Shown: one piece after another, positions 36,386 to 44,698 of the stretch
Layout: each line of letters starts with the position of its first letter
How positions within the stretch are numbered: position 1 is the first letter of the stretch
NCBI GenBank assembly: GCA_900543945.1
Contig: UQTN01000001.1
Location: 1 to 63,981, forward strand
DNA from: an uncultured Collinsella sp.
GTDB lineage: Bacteria > Actinomycetota > Coriobacteriia > Coriobacteriales > Coriobacteriaceae
Length of the DNA stretch: 63,981 nt
Reading direction: 5' to 3'
Made by a program: the position numbers and the translations under genes
The notes under the pieces: generated by a model
Seen by the model: the letters and a program-made list of their open reading frames with translations, nothing else
Databases searched by the model: none
What the model was told of the DNA's origin: nothing

Positions 36386-36418
36386 GAATGTGACAAAGGA
36401 GTTGTCCCTTTGTCACAT
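36386..36418. repeat. palindromic repeat, family B copy 3
   Basis: GAATGTGACAAAGG and CCTTTGTCACAT arms. It supplies the last codon and stop (ATG TGA) of the TetM-like gene on the minus strand. Confidence 0.8.
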
Positions 36419-38416
36419 GTGGCCGAAAAATTCCGCGTCGGCGGGGCGATAGGGGCGGAAGGTGGCGGGATCGATCTTTACGTGCGCCGCGGCGGGGACG
36501 TCGTACCACTTGACGGTATAGCCGGCGCCGTGAGCGCAAAAGACCGAATCGGGCGTGTTGGGCAGATCGGCCTCGGGCTCATAGGCGGCCGCCTCGATTA
36601 CGCGCTCGGCATCATGGCAAGCCGCATAGCCGGCGAACTCCAGGTACAGATGACCGCGACCGCTCGTGTAGGCAGCCACCTCCAGCGCATAATCCTGCAC
36701 CTCGGATGCCGGCACGCGACCCACAAGCTTCGCCCGGTCTCCCGCCATCGTCGGCGGCTTGTACTCGGCGCCCATGCGCGTGGCATCCGAGAGCGCCCGG
36801 CCCACGCACTCCCCCGGCACCTCGAGTTCAAAGTGATACCACGGCTCCAGCAGCACGGCTGCGCCGACCTCACGCGCCTGCATCAAACCCTGGCGAATCG
36901 CGCGGTACGTGGCCTGGCGAAAATCGCCGCCCTCGGTGTGTTTGGCATGCGCGCGGCCGCCCGTAAGCGTAATGCGCACATCGGTGATGGGCGAGCCGGT
37001 CAGTGCGCCCAGGTGATCGCGCTCCATGGCGTTGGTGAGTGCCAAACGCTGCCAGTTAAGATCGAGCTTGTCGGTCGAGGTCACGGTGCCAAACTGCACG
37101 CCCGAACCCGCTGGCAACGGCTCCAGGCGCAAATGCACCTCGGCATAGTGGCGCAGCGGCTCAAAGTGGCCCACGCCCTCGACCGGCTGCGAGATCGTCT
37201 CCTTATAGAGAATGCCGCCAGACTCAAACTCAACCGAAAGGCCAAAGCGATCGACCAACACCCGCTGTACGACCTCGAGTTGCACGGCGCCCATCAACTG
37301 CAAATGAATCTGCTCAAGATGCGTATTCCAGCTTACGCCGAGCATAGGATCTTCATCCGCCAACTCAGTCAATGCTTTGAACACCGTGTGGACGTCGTGT
37401 TCGCCCGGAAGCACCGTATAGGTGAGAACTGGCGCAATGACGGGCGCATCGCACGCGGGTTCCGCGCCCAAGGCGTCCCCTGGGCGAACGTGCGCAAGAC
37501 CCGTCACGGCACAAATACCGCCAGCGGCAACTTCTTGGGCAAGCTCATACTTCTCGCCGTTATAGATGCGCACCTGATCGACCTTTTGCTCCCATGCCTC
37601 GGCACCGGAGCGCCCCTCGATCATCTGCTTTGCATGCAGCGTGCCGCCGGTCACTTTTACCCAAGCCAAGCGCTCGCCGCGATCGCCGCGGCTGACGCGA
37701 TAGACGCGCGCGGCGAACTCCGGCGGCCACGCCCTCTCACGCATCAGCGCGCACATGCCATCCAGCAGCTCGCCCACGCCCTGGTCCTTAAGCGCCGAGC
37801 CGGCAAAGCAAGGAAAGAGCCTGCGCTCGGCAACCATGCGCGAAAGCGTTGCGACGGAAAGCTCGCCTGTCTCAAGAAACTCCTCGAGGGCTGCCTCGTC
37901 CAACGCGGCAGCGTCCTCCCAAGCGGCGCCGCCCGCCAGCAGTTCGTTCGCATCGAGGCAGCCCTCGGAAAGACGCTGCCCAAGTTGTGCCAGCAAAACA
38001 TCGCGGCCGGGATTCTCCAGATCGATTTTGTTGATAAAGACGAACGTCGGGATGTCATAGCGCGCAAGCAGGCGCCACAGGGTTTCGGTGTGTCCCTGCA
38101 CGCCATCGTTGGCGCCCACAACCAAAATCGCGTAGTCGAGAGCGCGCAATGTGCGCTCTGCCTCGGCAGAAAAATCGACATGCCCCGGTGCATCCACGAG
38201 CATGACGTGGGTATCGCCATGGTCGAGCACGGCCTGCGACGAGAAAATCGTGATGCCGCGCTCGCGTTCGATAGCGTTGGTATCCAGGTGCGAGTCGCCG
38301 TCGTCCACACGGCCGCGCTTGCGAATGCGACCTGCGTTGAACAGCATGGCCTCGGCCAGCGTAGTCTTGCCGGCATCGACATGCGCCAAGATTCCAACGA
38401 CCGCTTGCTTCGACAT
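36413..38416 (-). CDS. TetM/TetW-family translational GTPase (ribosomal protection-like)
   Basis: A 667-residue EF-G-like GTPase. G1 AHVDAGKTT, G2 ERERGITIFSSQ, G3 DAPGHVDFSAE and G4 NKID are present, followed by domains II-V as in tetracycline ribosomal-protection proteins. It is slightly longer than TetM/TetW (639). Composition matches the neighbours, so it looks like a resident chromosomal homologue rather than a recent acquisition. ATG 38416 lies behind GAGGAGAG. Tetracycline protection is possible but unproven; a housekeeping or stress role on stalled ribosomes is the alternative. Confidence 0.83.
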   Translation of the reverse strand: MSKQAVVGILAHVDAGKTTLAEAMLFNAGRIRKRGRVDDGDSHLDTNAIERERGITIFSSQAVLDHGDTHVMLVDAPGHVDFSAEAERTLRALDYAILVVGANDGVQGHTETLWRLLARYDIPTFVFINKIDLENPGRDVLLAQLGQRLSEGCLDANELLAGGAAWEDAAALDEAALEEFLETGELSVATLSRMVAERRLFPCFAGSALKDQGVGELLDGMCALMRERAWPPEFAARVYRVSRGDRGERLAWVKVTGGTLHAKQMIEGRSGAEAWEQKVDQVRIYNGEKYELAQEVAAGGICAVTGLAHVRPGDALGAEPACDAPVIAPVLTYTVLPGEHDVHTVFKALTELADEDPMLGVSWNTHLEQIHLQLMGAVQLEVVQRVLVDRFGLSVEFESGGILYKETISQPVEGVGHFEPLRHYAEVHLRLEPLPAGSGVQFGTVTSTDKLDLNWQRLALTNAMERDHLGALTGSPITDVRITLTGGRAHAKHTEGGDFRQATYRAIRQGLMQAREVGAAVLLEPWYHFELEVPGECVGRALSDATRMGAEYKPPTMAGDRAKLVGRVPASEVQDYALEVAAYTSGRGHLYLEFAGYAACHDAERVIEAAAYEPEADLPNTPDSVFCAHGAGYTVKWYDVPAAAHVKIDPATFRPYRPADAEFFGHM

Positions 38417-38491
38417 GGCTCTCCTCTTATTGCGAGCCCATCGCACGCGGCAACGGGCATTCTCGTTCCACACTGGATGATACAATTTACG

Positions 38492-38606
38492 AGCCGGCGG
38501 GCGAAGCGGGCCCTATCCCCCGACCGAGCTCATCGCCCCGCGTTGCCGCGCGGCGATTTTCGCAGGTTCGCGCCTTGCGAAAGCCGGCACCTCCCCTTTT
38601 TGTCTG
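38492..38606 (+). ncRNA. candidate small RNA with three-way-junction fold
   Basis: A plus-strand -10 box TACAAT (38481-38486) sits 5 nt upstream. The interval begins GAGCCGGC and ends near GCCGGCACC, then CCCCTTTTT. Inside, ATCGCC...GGCGAT encloses CGCG/CGCG, and TTTCGCAGG pairs with CCTTGCGAAA, giving two hairpins closed by GCCGGC/GCCGGC. It is very GC-rich and lies 75 nt outside the divergent TetM-like start. There is no matching -35 box. It is not recognised as SRP, 6S, tmRNA or RNase P RNA. Confidence 0.45.
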
Positions 38607-38660
38607 CCCGGGTTCATCTGGGGCGGTAACAATGCGAGTCCCACAACGGCGCGTTTTACC

Positions 38661-38688
38661 AAAAATGGCCCCACTCGGGGCCATTTTT
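38661..38688. terminator. bidirectional terminator
   Basis: AAAAATGGCCCC-ACTC-GGGGCCATTTTT, a perfect 12-bp stem with T-runs on both strands, downstream of the GNAT gene and of the candidate small RNA. Confidence 0.88.
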
Positions 38689-38722
38689 TATTTGAGCTGG
38701 GTGATGATACGTGCCTTGGCTC

Positions 38723-39211
38723 CTACGCCTCGCGCAGCCAATCAAACGCGACACGCGCCGTGCCGTCGGACACATAGACGATACCGACACGCTCGAACCC
38801 CGCCTTGGCGATGGCGCCCTGCATGGGCAAGTTGTCCTCGTGCGTGTCAATACGCAGATGGTCGGCGCATTCCTTGGCAAAGGCAAACATCGCCGCCGCG
38901 ATACCGTGCGCGGTGCCGTCGGATGCCACGCGATGCAGCACGGCATACGGAGTGTCGCTGCGCCATTGACCGTCCTCAATCACGTCATAGCACTCGTCCG
39001 GACCCGGTAAAAAGGCAAACGTCGCCACCACGCGGCCGTCGACTTCGCACACGTAACTGCCACCAGCGGCAATATCGGCAGCCAGCTGCTCGGCCGAAGG
39101 CGTGCCCTCGGGCCACTGCGTGGCGTTGCCATGCGCGCGCATAAAGGCGCGGGCCGCGTCATAGATAGCCATGACGGCGGGAATGTCGGTATCGAGGGTT
39201 TTTCTGATCAT
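38723..39211 (-). CDS. GNAT-family N-acetyltransferase
   Basis: A 162-residue GNAT (163 if GTG 39214 is used). It starts MIRKTLDTDIPAVMAIYDAAR. The acetyl-CoA-binding region is HRVASDGTAHGIAAAMFAFA, and HEDNLPMQGAIAKAGFERVG is the conserved C-terminal block. The substrate is unknown. It is divergent from the small protein at 39289, with a shared inverted repeat between them. Confidence 0.85.
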   Translation of the reverse strand: MIRKTLDTDIPAVMAIYDAARAFMRAHGNATQWPEGTPSAEQLAADIAAGGSYVCEVDGRVVATFAFLPGPDECYDVIEDGQWRSDTPYAVLHRVASDGTAHGIAAAMFAFAKECADHLRIDTHEDNLPMQGAIAKAGFERVGIVYVSDGTARVAFDWLREA

Positions 39212-39232
39212 CACGCGGCGACCTCACGTTTA

Positions 39233-39264
39233 TTGGTATCACTTTGATTGAGCAATGATACCAA
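39233..39264. promoter_or_regulatory. inverted repeat between divergent GNAT and small-protein genes
   Basis: TTGGTATCA and TGATACCAA are perfect 9-bp arms separated by 14 bp. The half-site resembles GTTGGTATAA upstream of the ATPase gene at 36319. Confidence 0.5.
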
Positions 39265-39288
39265 CGTTTGGAGAGGAGCGCGAAGCAG

Positions 39289-39585
39289 ATGGGGAGCAAA
39301 AAGCGAGCCGCCTGGTCAAAAGCCAAAAGCGAGTTTTTGGGCGCTGCCACCGGCGGCGATATGGGCGACCTGTTTGCGCGCGAGGACGAGCGCCGCGACG
39401 CACTAGACGCCGAGCGCGATGAAGCCTGGCGCTACAAGTCGTGCGAACGCAAAAACCGTTACGACACACGCGCCGAAGCCGAGGCCGTTATGGCCGACTG
39501 CGAAAACCGCGGACGGCGTGGTTTGGCCTGCTACAAATGCGAATACTGCGGCGGCTGGCACCTGACGTCGCACCCTTGGAAATAG
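39289..39585 (+). CDS. small zinc-ribbon-like protein
   Basis: A 98-residue protein. The N-terminal half is charged and helical (DDE/R rich). The C-terminus holds CYKCEYCGGWHLTSH, where two CxxC pairs and His could bind zinc. A further Cys pair (SCERKNRY, ADCENRG) precedes it. ATG 39289 lies 10 nt after GAGGAG; TTG 39268 is less likely. The function is not recognised. Confidence 0.7.
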   Translation: MGSKKRAAWSKAKSEFLGAATGGDMGDLFAREDERRDALDAERDEAWRYKSCERKNRYDTRAEAEAVMADCENRGRRGLACYKCEYCGGWHLTSHPWK

Positions 39586-39633
39586 ACCCCGCATCGGCAC
39601 GGCGCTGGCGAAGCGCCAGCCATCGTGCACAAG

Positions 39634-40338
39634 CTACGGGCGCGGCGGCACCAAAACATCGTAACGAACGGCCTTGCCCACAAGCTGATAGCTCGGCTTA
39701 ACGCCGGCAAGCAGCGGCCCCTTCACCGGTCGCTTGATAACGACCTTGCGCGGGTGCACCGCAAGCGCAGCTTCGACCAGCGTCTCCTCGTCGGCGCACG
39801 GCTGCTCCAGATGGTGCAAAAGTTGAAACTTCTTTTTCACCGCCGCGCTCTTGGTGCGCTCGGGAAACATGGGGTCCAGATACACCACGTCGGGAGCGGT
39901 GAGCTCGCCCTGCCCGATCAGCTCGGCTGTATGGCGAAGGCCGGCAATGCTATCCTCGCCCGCATGTAAGCGCATGCGCGCCACGGCAGCCGCAAGCGCC
40001 GGATCATCTGCCGCGCGATCCAAAGCATCCTTGAGGAGCGCCGCGATCACGCAATCCTGTTCATACAGATCGACGGTAAAGCCCGCGGCCGCCAGCAGCA
40101 GCGAATCCTCGCCAAAACCTGCCGTGGCATCGACTGCCCACGGATGCTCAACGCCTTTCGCGCGCGCGGCCTTCACCAGCAGCTCCTGCTGCAGACGACC
40201 CTGCTTGAGCCGCGGAAGCATGCGGCCAAAATCGGCACGCAGCTCCATCGTGCCGTCGGTGAGCGTGAGGCCCTCGGACTTCCCGGTCAGCTCAAGCCCC
40301 GCGGCCCGAGCAACAGAAAAGGGATCGACGACGCCCAT
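39634..40338 (-). CDS. rsmJ: RsmJ-like 16S rRNA (guanine-N2) methyltransferase
   Basis: A 234-residue SAM-dependent methyltransferase. The SAM site is AVDATAGFGEDSLLLA and the catalytic block is VVYLDPMFPERTKSA, matching RsmJ/YhiQ, which methylates G1516 in 16S rRNA. LLHHLEQPCADEETLVEAAL is a further family block. ATG 40338 follows AAGGAG. Confidence 0.83.
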   Translation of the reverse strand: MGVVDPFSVARAAGLELTGKSEGLTLTDGTMELRADFGRMLPRLKQGRLQQELLVKAARAKGVEHPWAVDATAGFGEDSLLLAAAGFTVDLYEQDCVIAALLKDALDRAADDPALAAAVARMRLHAGEDSIAGLRHTAELIGQGELTAPDVVYLDPMFPERTKSAAVKKKFQLLHHLEQPCADEETLVEAALAVHPRKVVIKRPVKGPLLAGVKPSYQLVGKAVRYDVLVPPRP

Positions 40339-40401
40339 GGACACTCCTTAACAAGCAAAACGAATACGTGAGCGCCGTTTATGCCAGCACCCAACCGTCC
40401 G

Positions 40402-40545
40402 TTATTGTCCCACATGCGACATGGTCCACAGCATCCCAATGCAAAGCACCGCCATCAATCCCGTGCACACGGCAGCGATCACGGAATCGCCCATACGCCT
40501 TCCTAACGAACGCGGCTCGCGCACTTGCTTGGCCCCGTACATCAT
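40402..40545 (-). CDS. 47-residue single-span membrane peptide
   Basis: ATG 40545 (ATG-ATG) follows GGAGGGG with 4-nt spacing. The frame encodes a basic N-terminus (KQVREPRSLGRRMGD) and one hydrophobic helix (VIAAVCTGLMAVLCIGMLW), ending SHVGQ. The strong ribosome site and amphiphilic layout argue for a real gene. It may be a small membrane modulator; function unknown. Confidence 0.55.
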   Translation of the reverse strand: MMYGAKQVREPRSLGRRMGDSVIAAVCTGLMAVLCIGMLWTMSHVGQ

Positions 40546-40772
40546 GGCCCCTCCTTCGGTCCAGCTCTTGCCATGGCCCCATCATCGCAGCGCCGCGCAT
40601 ACGCTGCCATCGATTTTGCTTACGCCCAGCTTTCCTTTTTGAAAGGTTGGGCCGCACAGGCAAGAGTCGCTTTCAGGCGCATGCATCGCCGCGTTGAACT
40701 ACAATGTGCTTCACCATATGTGCAGCACAAAGGGTGCGCCAGGTTGGCGTACTCGTATCGAAAGGACCAGCC

Positions 40773-41174
40773 ATGAGCTTCACTCGCAAGACTCTCAAAA
40801 TCCTTGCCCTGATTTATTTTGTTCTGGGCATCGCCAGTCTCGTCATTGGAATCGCCGGCATCGCGACCGGCAAGCTCGAGTCCACCTACGGATCGAACGC
40901 CATGCTCGCCGCGGCCGTGATTATCGCCAAGGGCCTCATCGATCTCGCCGCAGGCGTTGCGGGCATCAAGGGTGCCAACAAGCCTTCGCAGGTTGACGGC
41001 GCGTTTAAGCTCGGTATCGTTGCTGCAGTCGCCACGCTTGCCCAGGCGGTGCTCACGCTTCCCGCGTTTGGCGGCGACGCCATAAACTATGGCGCCTTTG
41101 TCATCGTGGTGTACGACTTGTTCTTTGTTCAGCAGGCACACGACGTTAAGGCCGAGAACAAGGATCGTCTGTAG
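40773..41174 (+). CDS. four-span membrane protein of unknown function
   Basis: A 133-residue protein with four hydrophobic segments (IYFVLGIASLVIGIAGIATG, AAAVIIAKGLIDLAAGVAGI, LGIVAAVATLAQAVLTLP, YGAFVIVVYDLFFVQQ). ATG 40773 follows AAAGGA. It ends with a charged tail. No family was recognised. It is monocistronic, with a terminator downstream. Confidence 0.75.
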   Translation: MSFTRKTLKILALIYFVLGIASLVIGIAGIATGKLESTYGSNAMLAAAVIIAKGLIDLAAGVAGIKGANKPSQVDGAFKLGIVAAVATLAQAVLTLPAFGGDAINYGAFVIVVYDLFFVQQAHDVKAENKDRL

Positions 41175-41212
41175 GCACCTGCCCCCACAGCTCCCTGCAG
41201 CCAAGCAACTAA

Positions 41213-41248
41213 AAAGGGCCGATCGCGCATCTCCGCGGTCGGCCCTTT
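41213..41248. terminator. terminator after four-span membrane protein
   Basis: AAAGGGCCGA and TCGGCCCTTT with inner CGCG/CGCG pairing. It is a bidirectional hairpin between convergent genes. Confidence 0.8.
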
Positions 41249-41255
41249 ACGTTTG

Positions 41256-41300
41256 CCCAGATAAAACCTGCCAAAATAAACCTGTCCCTTTTTGGTAGGT
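41256..41300. repeat. palindromic repeat, family A copy 3
   Basis: A 35-bp element (41266-41300) with ACCTGCCAAA/TTTGGTAGGT arms and CCTGTCCC core, preceded by CCCAGATAAA, the same flank as the copy at 21638. Its last base is the first base of the rlmA-like stop codon. Confidence 0.8.
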
Positions 41301-42112
41301 TAGTGGCGGTACTCGGCGATGATAAAGTCGATATCGGTCTGAAGGGTATCGAGGTTTGCCAGGCGCTCTTTGTCGGCGGGGCGCGTGCGGTAGTAGTAGG
41401 GCGTCATCTGGAACACCGCCTCGATGTCAGCCTGGGTCTGGAGGGTGATGGAAGCTGTCACCCGCTGCGTTCCGACCAGTTTAAGCTCGGTGGTCTGTGG
41501 CAGCTTCTCGTCATTGAGATATGGCGTGTCGTAGAGCACCTCCTTGAGGCCAAACAGATGACGGGCACCCGGCACCACGGTATAGAGCGAGCCCTCTGGC
41601 GCCAGCACGCGGGAAAATTCGCGCTCGTTAAAGGGAGCAAAGAGCTCGGTCACCATATCGAAGGCGTCATCGGCCACGGGAATGTCCTTCATGTTGGCCA
41701 CGAAGAAGGTCGCATCGCCGCGCTTGGCGGCCAGGCGCACCATCTCTTTGCCCAGGTCAAAGCCGTAAGCATCCACGCCCGGCACCGCACCCATGGCGCT
41801 GGTGTAGTAGCCCTCGCCACAGCAAATGTCGAGCAAGGTCATGGGGTCGTTCGCAGACGCAGCACGCCCAGTCGCCCGCTCGCGCACCAGCTCGACCATC
41901 GCATCGCGCAACGGCGCATAGTAACCGCGGTTCAGAAAGTCGCGACGGCTGCGCGCCTGCGACTTGGGATCACCCATGGAGTCGCCGCTCTTGGACGAGC
42001 GCAGTAGATACAGATAGCCCTCGCGCGCACGGTCAAACCGGTGTCCGCCCGCACATGCAGCACCGCGCTCGTCGCCCACCAACGGCTCATGGCAAACGGG
42101 ACACAACAACAT
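41300..42112 (-). CDS. rlmA: RlmA-family 23S rRNA (guanine-N1) methyltransferase
   Basis: A 270-residue protein. The N-terminal zinc finger (CPVC, then C and H in ACAGGHRFD) is followed by a SAM fold with LLDICCGEGYYTSAM. ELFAPFNEREFSRVLAPEG and GARHLFGLKEVLY match RlmA (G745/G748 methyltransferase; TlrB confers tylosin resistance in the same family). ATG 42112 follows AAGGAG. It probably methylates G745 or G748 in the peptide tunnel. Confidence 0.87.
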   Translation of the reverse strand: MLLCPVCHEPLVGDERGAACAGGHRFDRAREGYLYLLRSSKSGDSMGDPKSQARSRRDFLNRGYYAPLRDAMVELVRERATGRAASANDPMTLLDICCGEGYYTSAMGAVPGVDAYGFDLGKEMVRLAAKRGDATFFVANMKDIPVADDAFDMVTELFAPFNEREFSRVLAPEGSLYTVVPGARHLFGLKEVLYDTPYLNDEKLPQTTELKLVGTQRVTASITLQTQADIEAVFQMTPYYYRTRPADKERLANLDTLQTDIDFIIAEYRH

Positions 42113-42168
42113 GGCAACTCCTTAGCGCGAACAACACAACGCCCACCATTGTCGCACGCCTTCCCCAC

Positions 42169-42199
42169 CTAGTCATTGGGGACGTTCTTAAATGACTAG
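42169..42199. repeat. palindromic repeat, family C copy 1
   Basis: CTAGTCATT and AATGACTAG arms around GGGGACGTTCTTA (31 bp). Other copies: 55723 and 62748. Confidence 0.8.
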
Positions 42200-42263
42200 T
42201 CGATTAGGAGTATCATCGTCTGCGCAAATAAGCGCGAATGAGCATGTTAGAGATTGAGAGCGT

Positions 42264-43646
42264 ATGGCAGACACCGCATCTAAGCACATTGACATGACCA
42301 CCGGCTCGCTGTGGCGCAATATTCCCCTGTTCGCCTTTCCCGTCGCCGCCACGAGCATCCTTGAGCAGCTGTCGAACCTCATCGCCACGGTCATCATCGG
42401 TAACTTCTCGGGCGACCAGGGAACCCTCGCCATGGCGGCGGTCGGCTCCAATGTTCCGCTTACCAGTCTTATGATCAACCTGTTTATTGGGCTGTCGCTT
42501 GGCTCCAACGTGGTCATCGCCAACGCCATCGGCCGCAACGATCAGAACATGGTCAAGCGCGCCGTCCATACCTCGATTCTCATGGCGCTTGTGGGCTTTG
42601 TCGTCATCGCGCTGGGCGAGATCTTTGCCGAGCCCATGCTCGCCGCGCTCAACGTTCCCGCCGAAACCATGCCGCTCGCCTCGCTCTACCTGCGCGTCTT
42701 TTTGCTCAGCATGCCCTCGATCTTGCTCTACAACTTTGAGGCCGCGATCTTCCGCTCCGTCGGCATCACCCGCATGCCGCTGCAGGCGCTTGCCGTGTCC
42801 ACCGTCCTCAACATTGGCCTGGACCTCATCTTTGTCCCCGTACTCCACTGGGGCGTCGCGGGCGTCGCCATCGCCACCGCCATCGCCTACACCGTCAGCG
42901 CCGCTACGCTCTTTATCCGTCTGCTCAAGACCGACTCCGTCGTCCGCGTCACTCCACGCGACCTGGCTATCGACCCCGTCGCCCTCAGGCGCATCGTCAA
43001 GATCGGCCTGCCCGCCGGCATCCAGAGCGCCGTCTTTGCCGTCGCCAACATCATCATCCAGTCCGCCATCAACAGCTTGGGCACCGAGGTCATGGCGGCA
43101 TCGAGCGCCGCCATGAGCCTGGAGTACGTGTGCTACAACCTGCTCAACAGCTTTAGCCAGGCTTGCACCACCTTTGTGGGGCAAAACCACGGTGCCCGCC
43201 AGATCGACCGTTGCACCAAGACCCTTAAGGTCTGCCTGGTCGAAGGTGGCATCGTCGCGCTCACTACCATCGTTATCATCGTCGGTCTGGGGCGCGAGAT
43301 CCTAGCGCTGTTTAATAGCGACCCCAACATCGTCTCGATCGGCTATATCCGCGTGTGCTCGATCTTCCCGGCATACGCCTTTAGCATGTTTTACGAAAAC
43401 ATGTCCGGCTACCTGCGCGGCTTTGGCATCTCGCTCATGCCCGCCCTCATCACCATGATCTGCGTCTGCGGCATTCGCTTCTATTGGGTATTCTGCGTGT
43501 TCCCGCACTTCCGTACCTTTGCGAACATCATGATGGTCTACCCCATCAGCCTGGGCACCACGGCATTCTTTATGGTCGTAGCGGTATTGCTCTGCCACCC
43601 GGCACGCACCTATCGCACCGCCCAAGCCAAAGCGACAGCCCGCTAA
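42264..43646 (+). CDS. MATE-family efflux transporter
   Basis: A 460-residue, 12-span MATE transporter. The N-terminal block NIPLFAFPVAATSILEQLSN and the symmetric second half starting near LRRIVKIGLPAGIQSAVF are characteristic. Members export drugs and cations using Na+ or H+. ATG 42264 has a weak GAGAG site. It sits downstream of the family C repeat. The substrate is not inferable. Confidence 0.9.
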   Translation: MADTASKHIDMTTGSLWRNIPLFAFPVAATSILEQLSNLIATVIIGNFSGDQGTLAMAAVGSNVPLTSLMINLFIGLSLGSNVVIANAIGRNDQNMVKRAVHTSILMALVGFVVIALGEIFAEPMLAALNVPAETMPLASLYLRVFLLSMPSILLYNFEAAIFRSVGITRMPLQALAVSTVLNIGLDLIFVPVLHWGVAGVAIATAIAYTVSAATLFIRLLKTDSVVRVTPRDLAIDPVALRRIVKIGLPAGIQSAVFAVANIIIQSAINSLGTEVMAASSAAMSLEYVCYNLLNSFSQACTTFVGQNHGARQIDRCTKTLKVCLVEGGIVALTTIVIIVGLGREILALFNSDPNIVSIGYIRVCSIFPAYAFSMFYENMSGYLRGFGISLMPALITMICVCGIRFYWVFCVFPHFRTFANIMMVYPISLGTTAFFMVVAVLLCHPARTYRTAQAKATAR

Positions 43647-43673
43647 ACACCGCACTCAACGTCACGCCAGTCA

Positions 43674-44540
43674 TTAATTGACAATATGCGAGCTCATATA
43701 GTCGATAAAACGCCTCGTGGCGATAGGCATGGTGTCCCAGCTGCGCCAGGCTGCCACTACGTCACGCGAGGGAGCGTGCACGATGGGACGCACGCGAATA
43801 TCGGCCCTCATGCCCTCGACGGTACGGCGATACAGCATACTCACGCCTAGGCCCTCCTCCACCATCGCCATGATGGTGTAGTCGTCGGTCACCTCGCTCG
43901 TCACGTGCGGCGACAGCCCATGCGCCGCGAATGCATCGAGCACCAGGCTCTGTTCGCCCTCATCCAGCAGCACAAACGGCTCGGACGCCAGGTCGGCGAG
44001 CGTCACCTTTTCCTTTGCCGTCAGCGGATGCGCGGCCGGCAACAGTGCCACCAACTCATCGTGATAGACCACGCGCTTCTCGAGCCCAGCAGTAAATCCG
44101 CGTGCCGTAAAGCAAAAATCAACCACGCCATCGTGCACCCACTGGGCATTGCGCGTGTAATCGCCCTGTTTGAGCGTAAAGCGTACACCCGGATGCAGGG
44201 CACCAAAGTCGCGGATCACGCGCGGCAACACGGTGCGGCTCACGTTGGTAAACGTTGCGATACGAATATCAGTCGAGGAGAGTCCCAGCAATTCCTGGCG
44301 CTTGCCCTCAAGCTCGGCCTCGGCAGTTACAATCTGGCGCAGATACGGCAGGTACTGCTTGCCGTCGCGCGTAAGCGAAACGCCCTGCTTGCCGCGCTCG
44401 ATAAGCGTGGTGCCCAGCTCGCGCTCGAGCGCCTTGACGGCCTGGCTCACCGCACTTTGCGTATAGCCTAGCTCGTCGGCCGCGCCCTTAAGACTGCCGC
44501 AATCGACCACCATACATACAATCTGATATCGCGATGCCAT
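43674..44540 (-). CDS. LysR-family transcriptional regulator
   Basis: A 288-residue LysR protein. The winged helix GSLKGAADELGYTQSAVSQAVKALE is followed by a typical effector domain. It is 33% leucine/alanine-rich like its paralogue at 4606 and shares FVLLDEG and DDYTIMAMVEEGLGVSMLY with it. It is divergent from the EamA gene at 44699, with an LTTR-like box between. Confidence 0.9.
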   Translation of the reverse strand: MASRYQIVCMVVDCGSLKGAADELGYTQSAVSQAVKALERELGTTLIERGKQGVSLTRDGKQYLPYLRQIVTAEAELEGKRQELLGLSSTDIRIATFTNVSRTVLPRVIRDFGALHPGVRFTLKQGDYTRNAQWVHDGVVDFCFTARGFTAGLEKRVVYHDELVALLPAAHPLTAKEKVTLADLASEPFVLLDEGEQSLVLDAFAAHGLSPHVTSEVTDDYTIMAMVEEGLGVSMLYRRTVEGMRADIRVRPIVHAPSRDVVAAWRSWDTMPIATRRFIDYMSSHIVN

Positions 44541-44599
44541 CGTGCCTCCACATCAGTGTAGCCGTAAAACGTTTTGCCAAGGCTTTTTCTACCTACATT

Positions 44600-44618
44600 A
44601 GTATTGCTTAATCATACT
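44600..44618. promoter_or_regulatory. candidate LysR box between divergent LysR and EamA genes
   Basis: AGTAT-TGCTTAATC-ATACT inverted repeat, 60 bp from the regulator start and 80 bp from the transporter. Confidence 0.5.
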
Positions 44619-44698
44619 GAAGATACATTCGCTTTACTACATCAAAATCTGGGAGCAGAATCCTTTTTGCGAAACCGTTCTGTAACAAAAGGAGTCCC

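Noticed and set aside
36413..38416. Acquired tetracycline-resistance gene on a mobile element
   Set aside because: No transposon or conjugation genes are nearby and base composition matches the neighbours.
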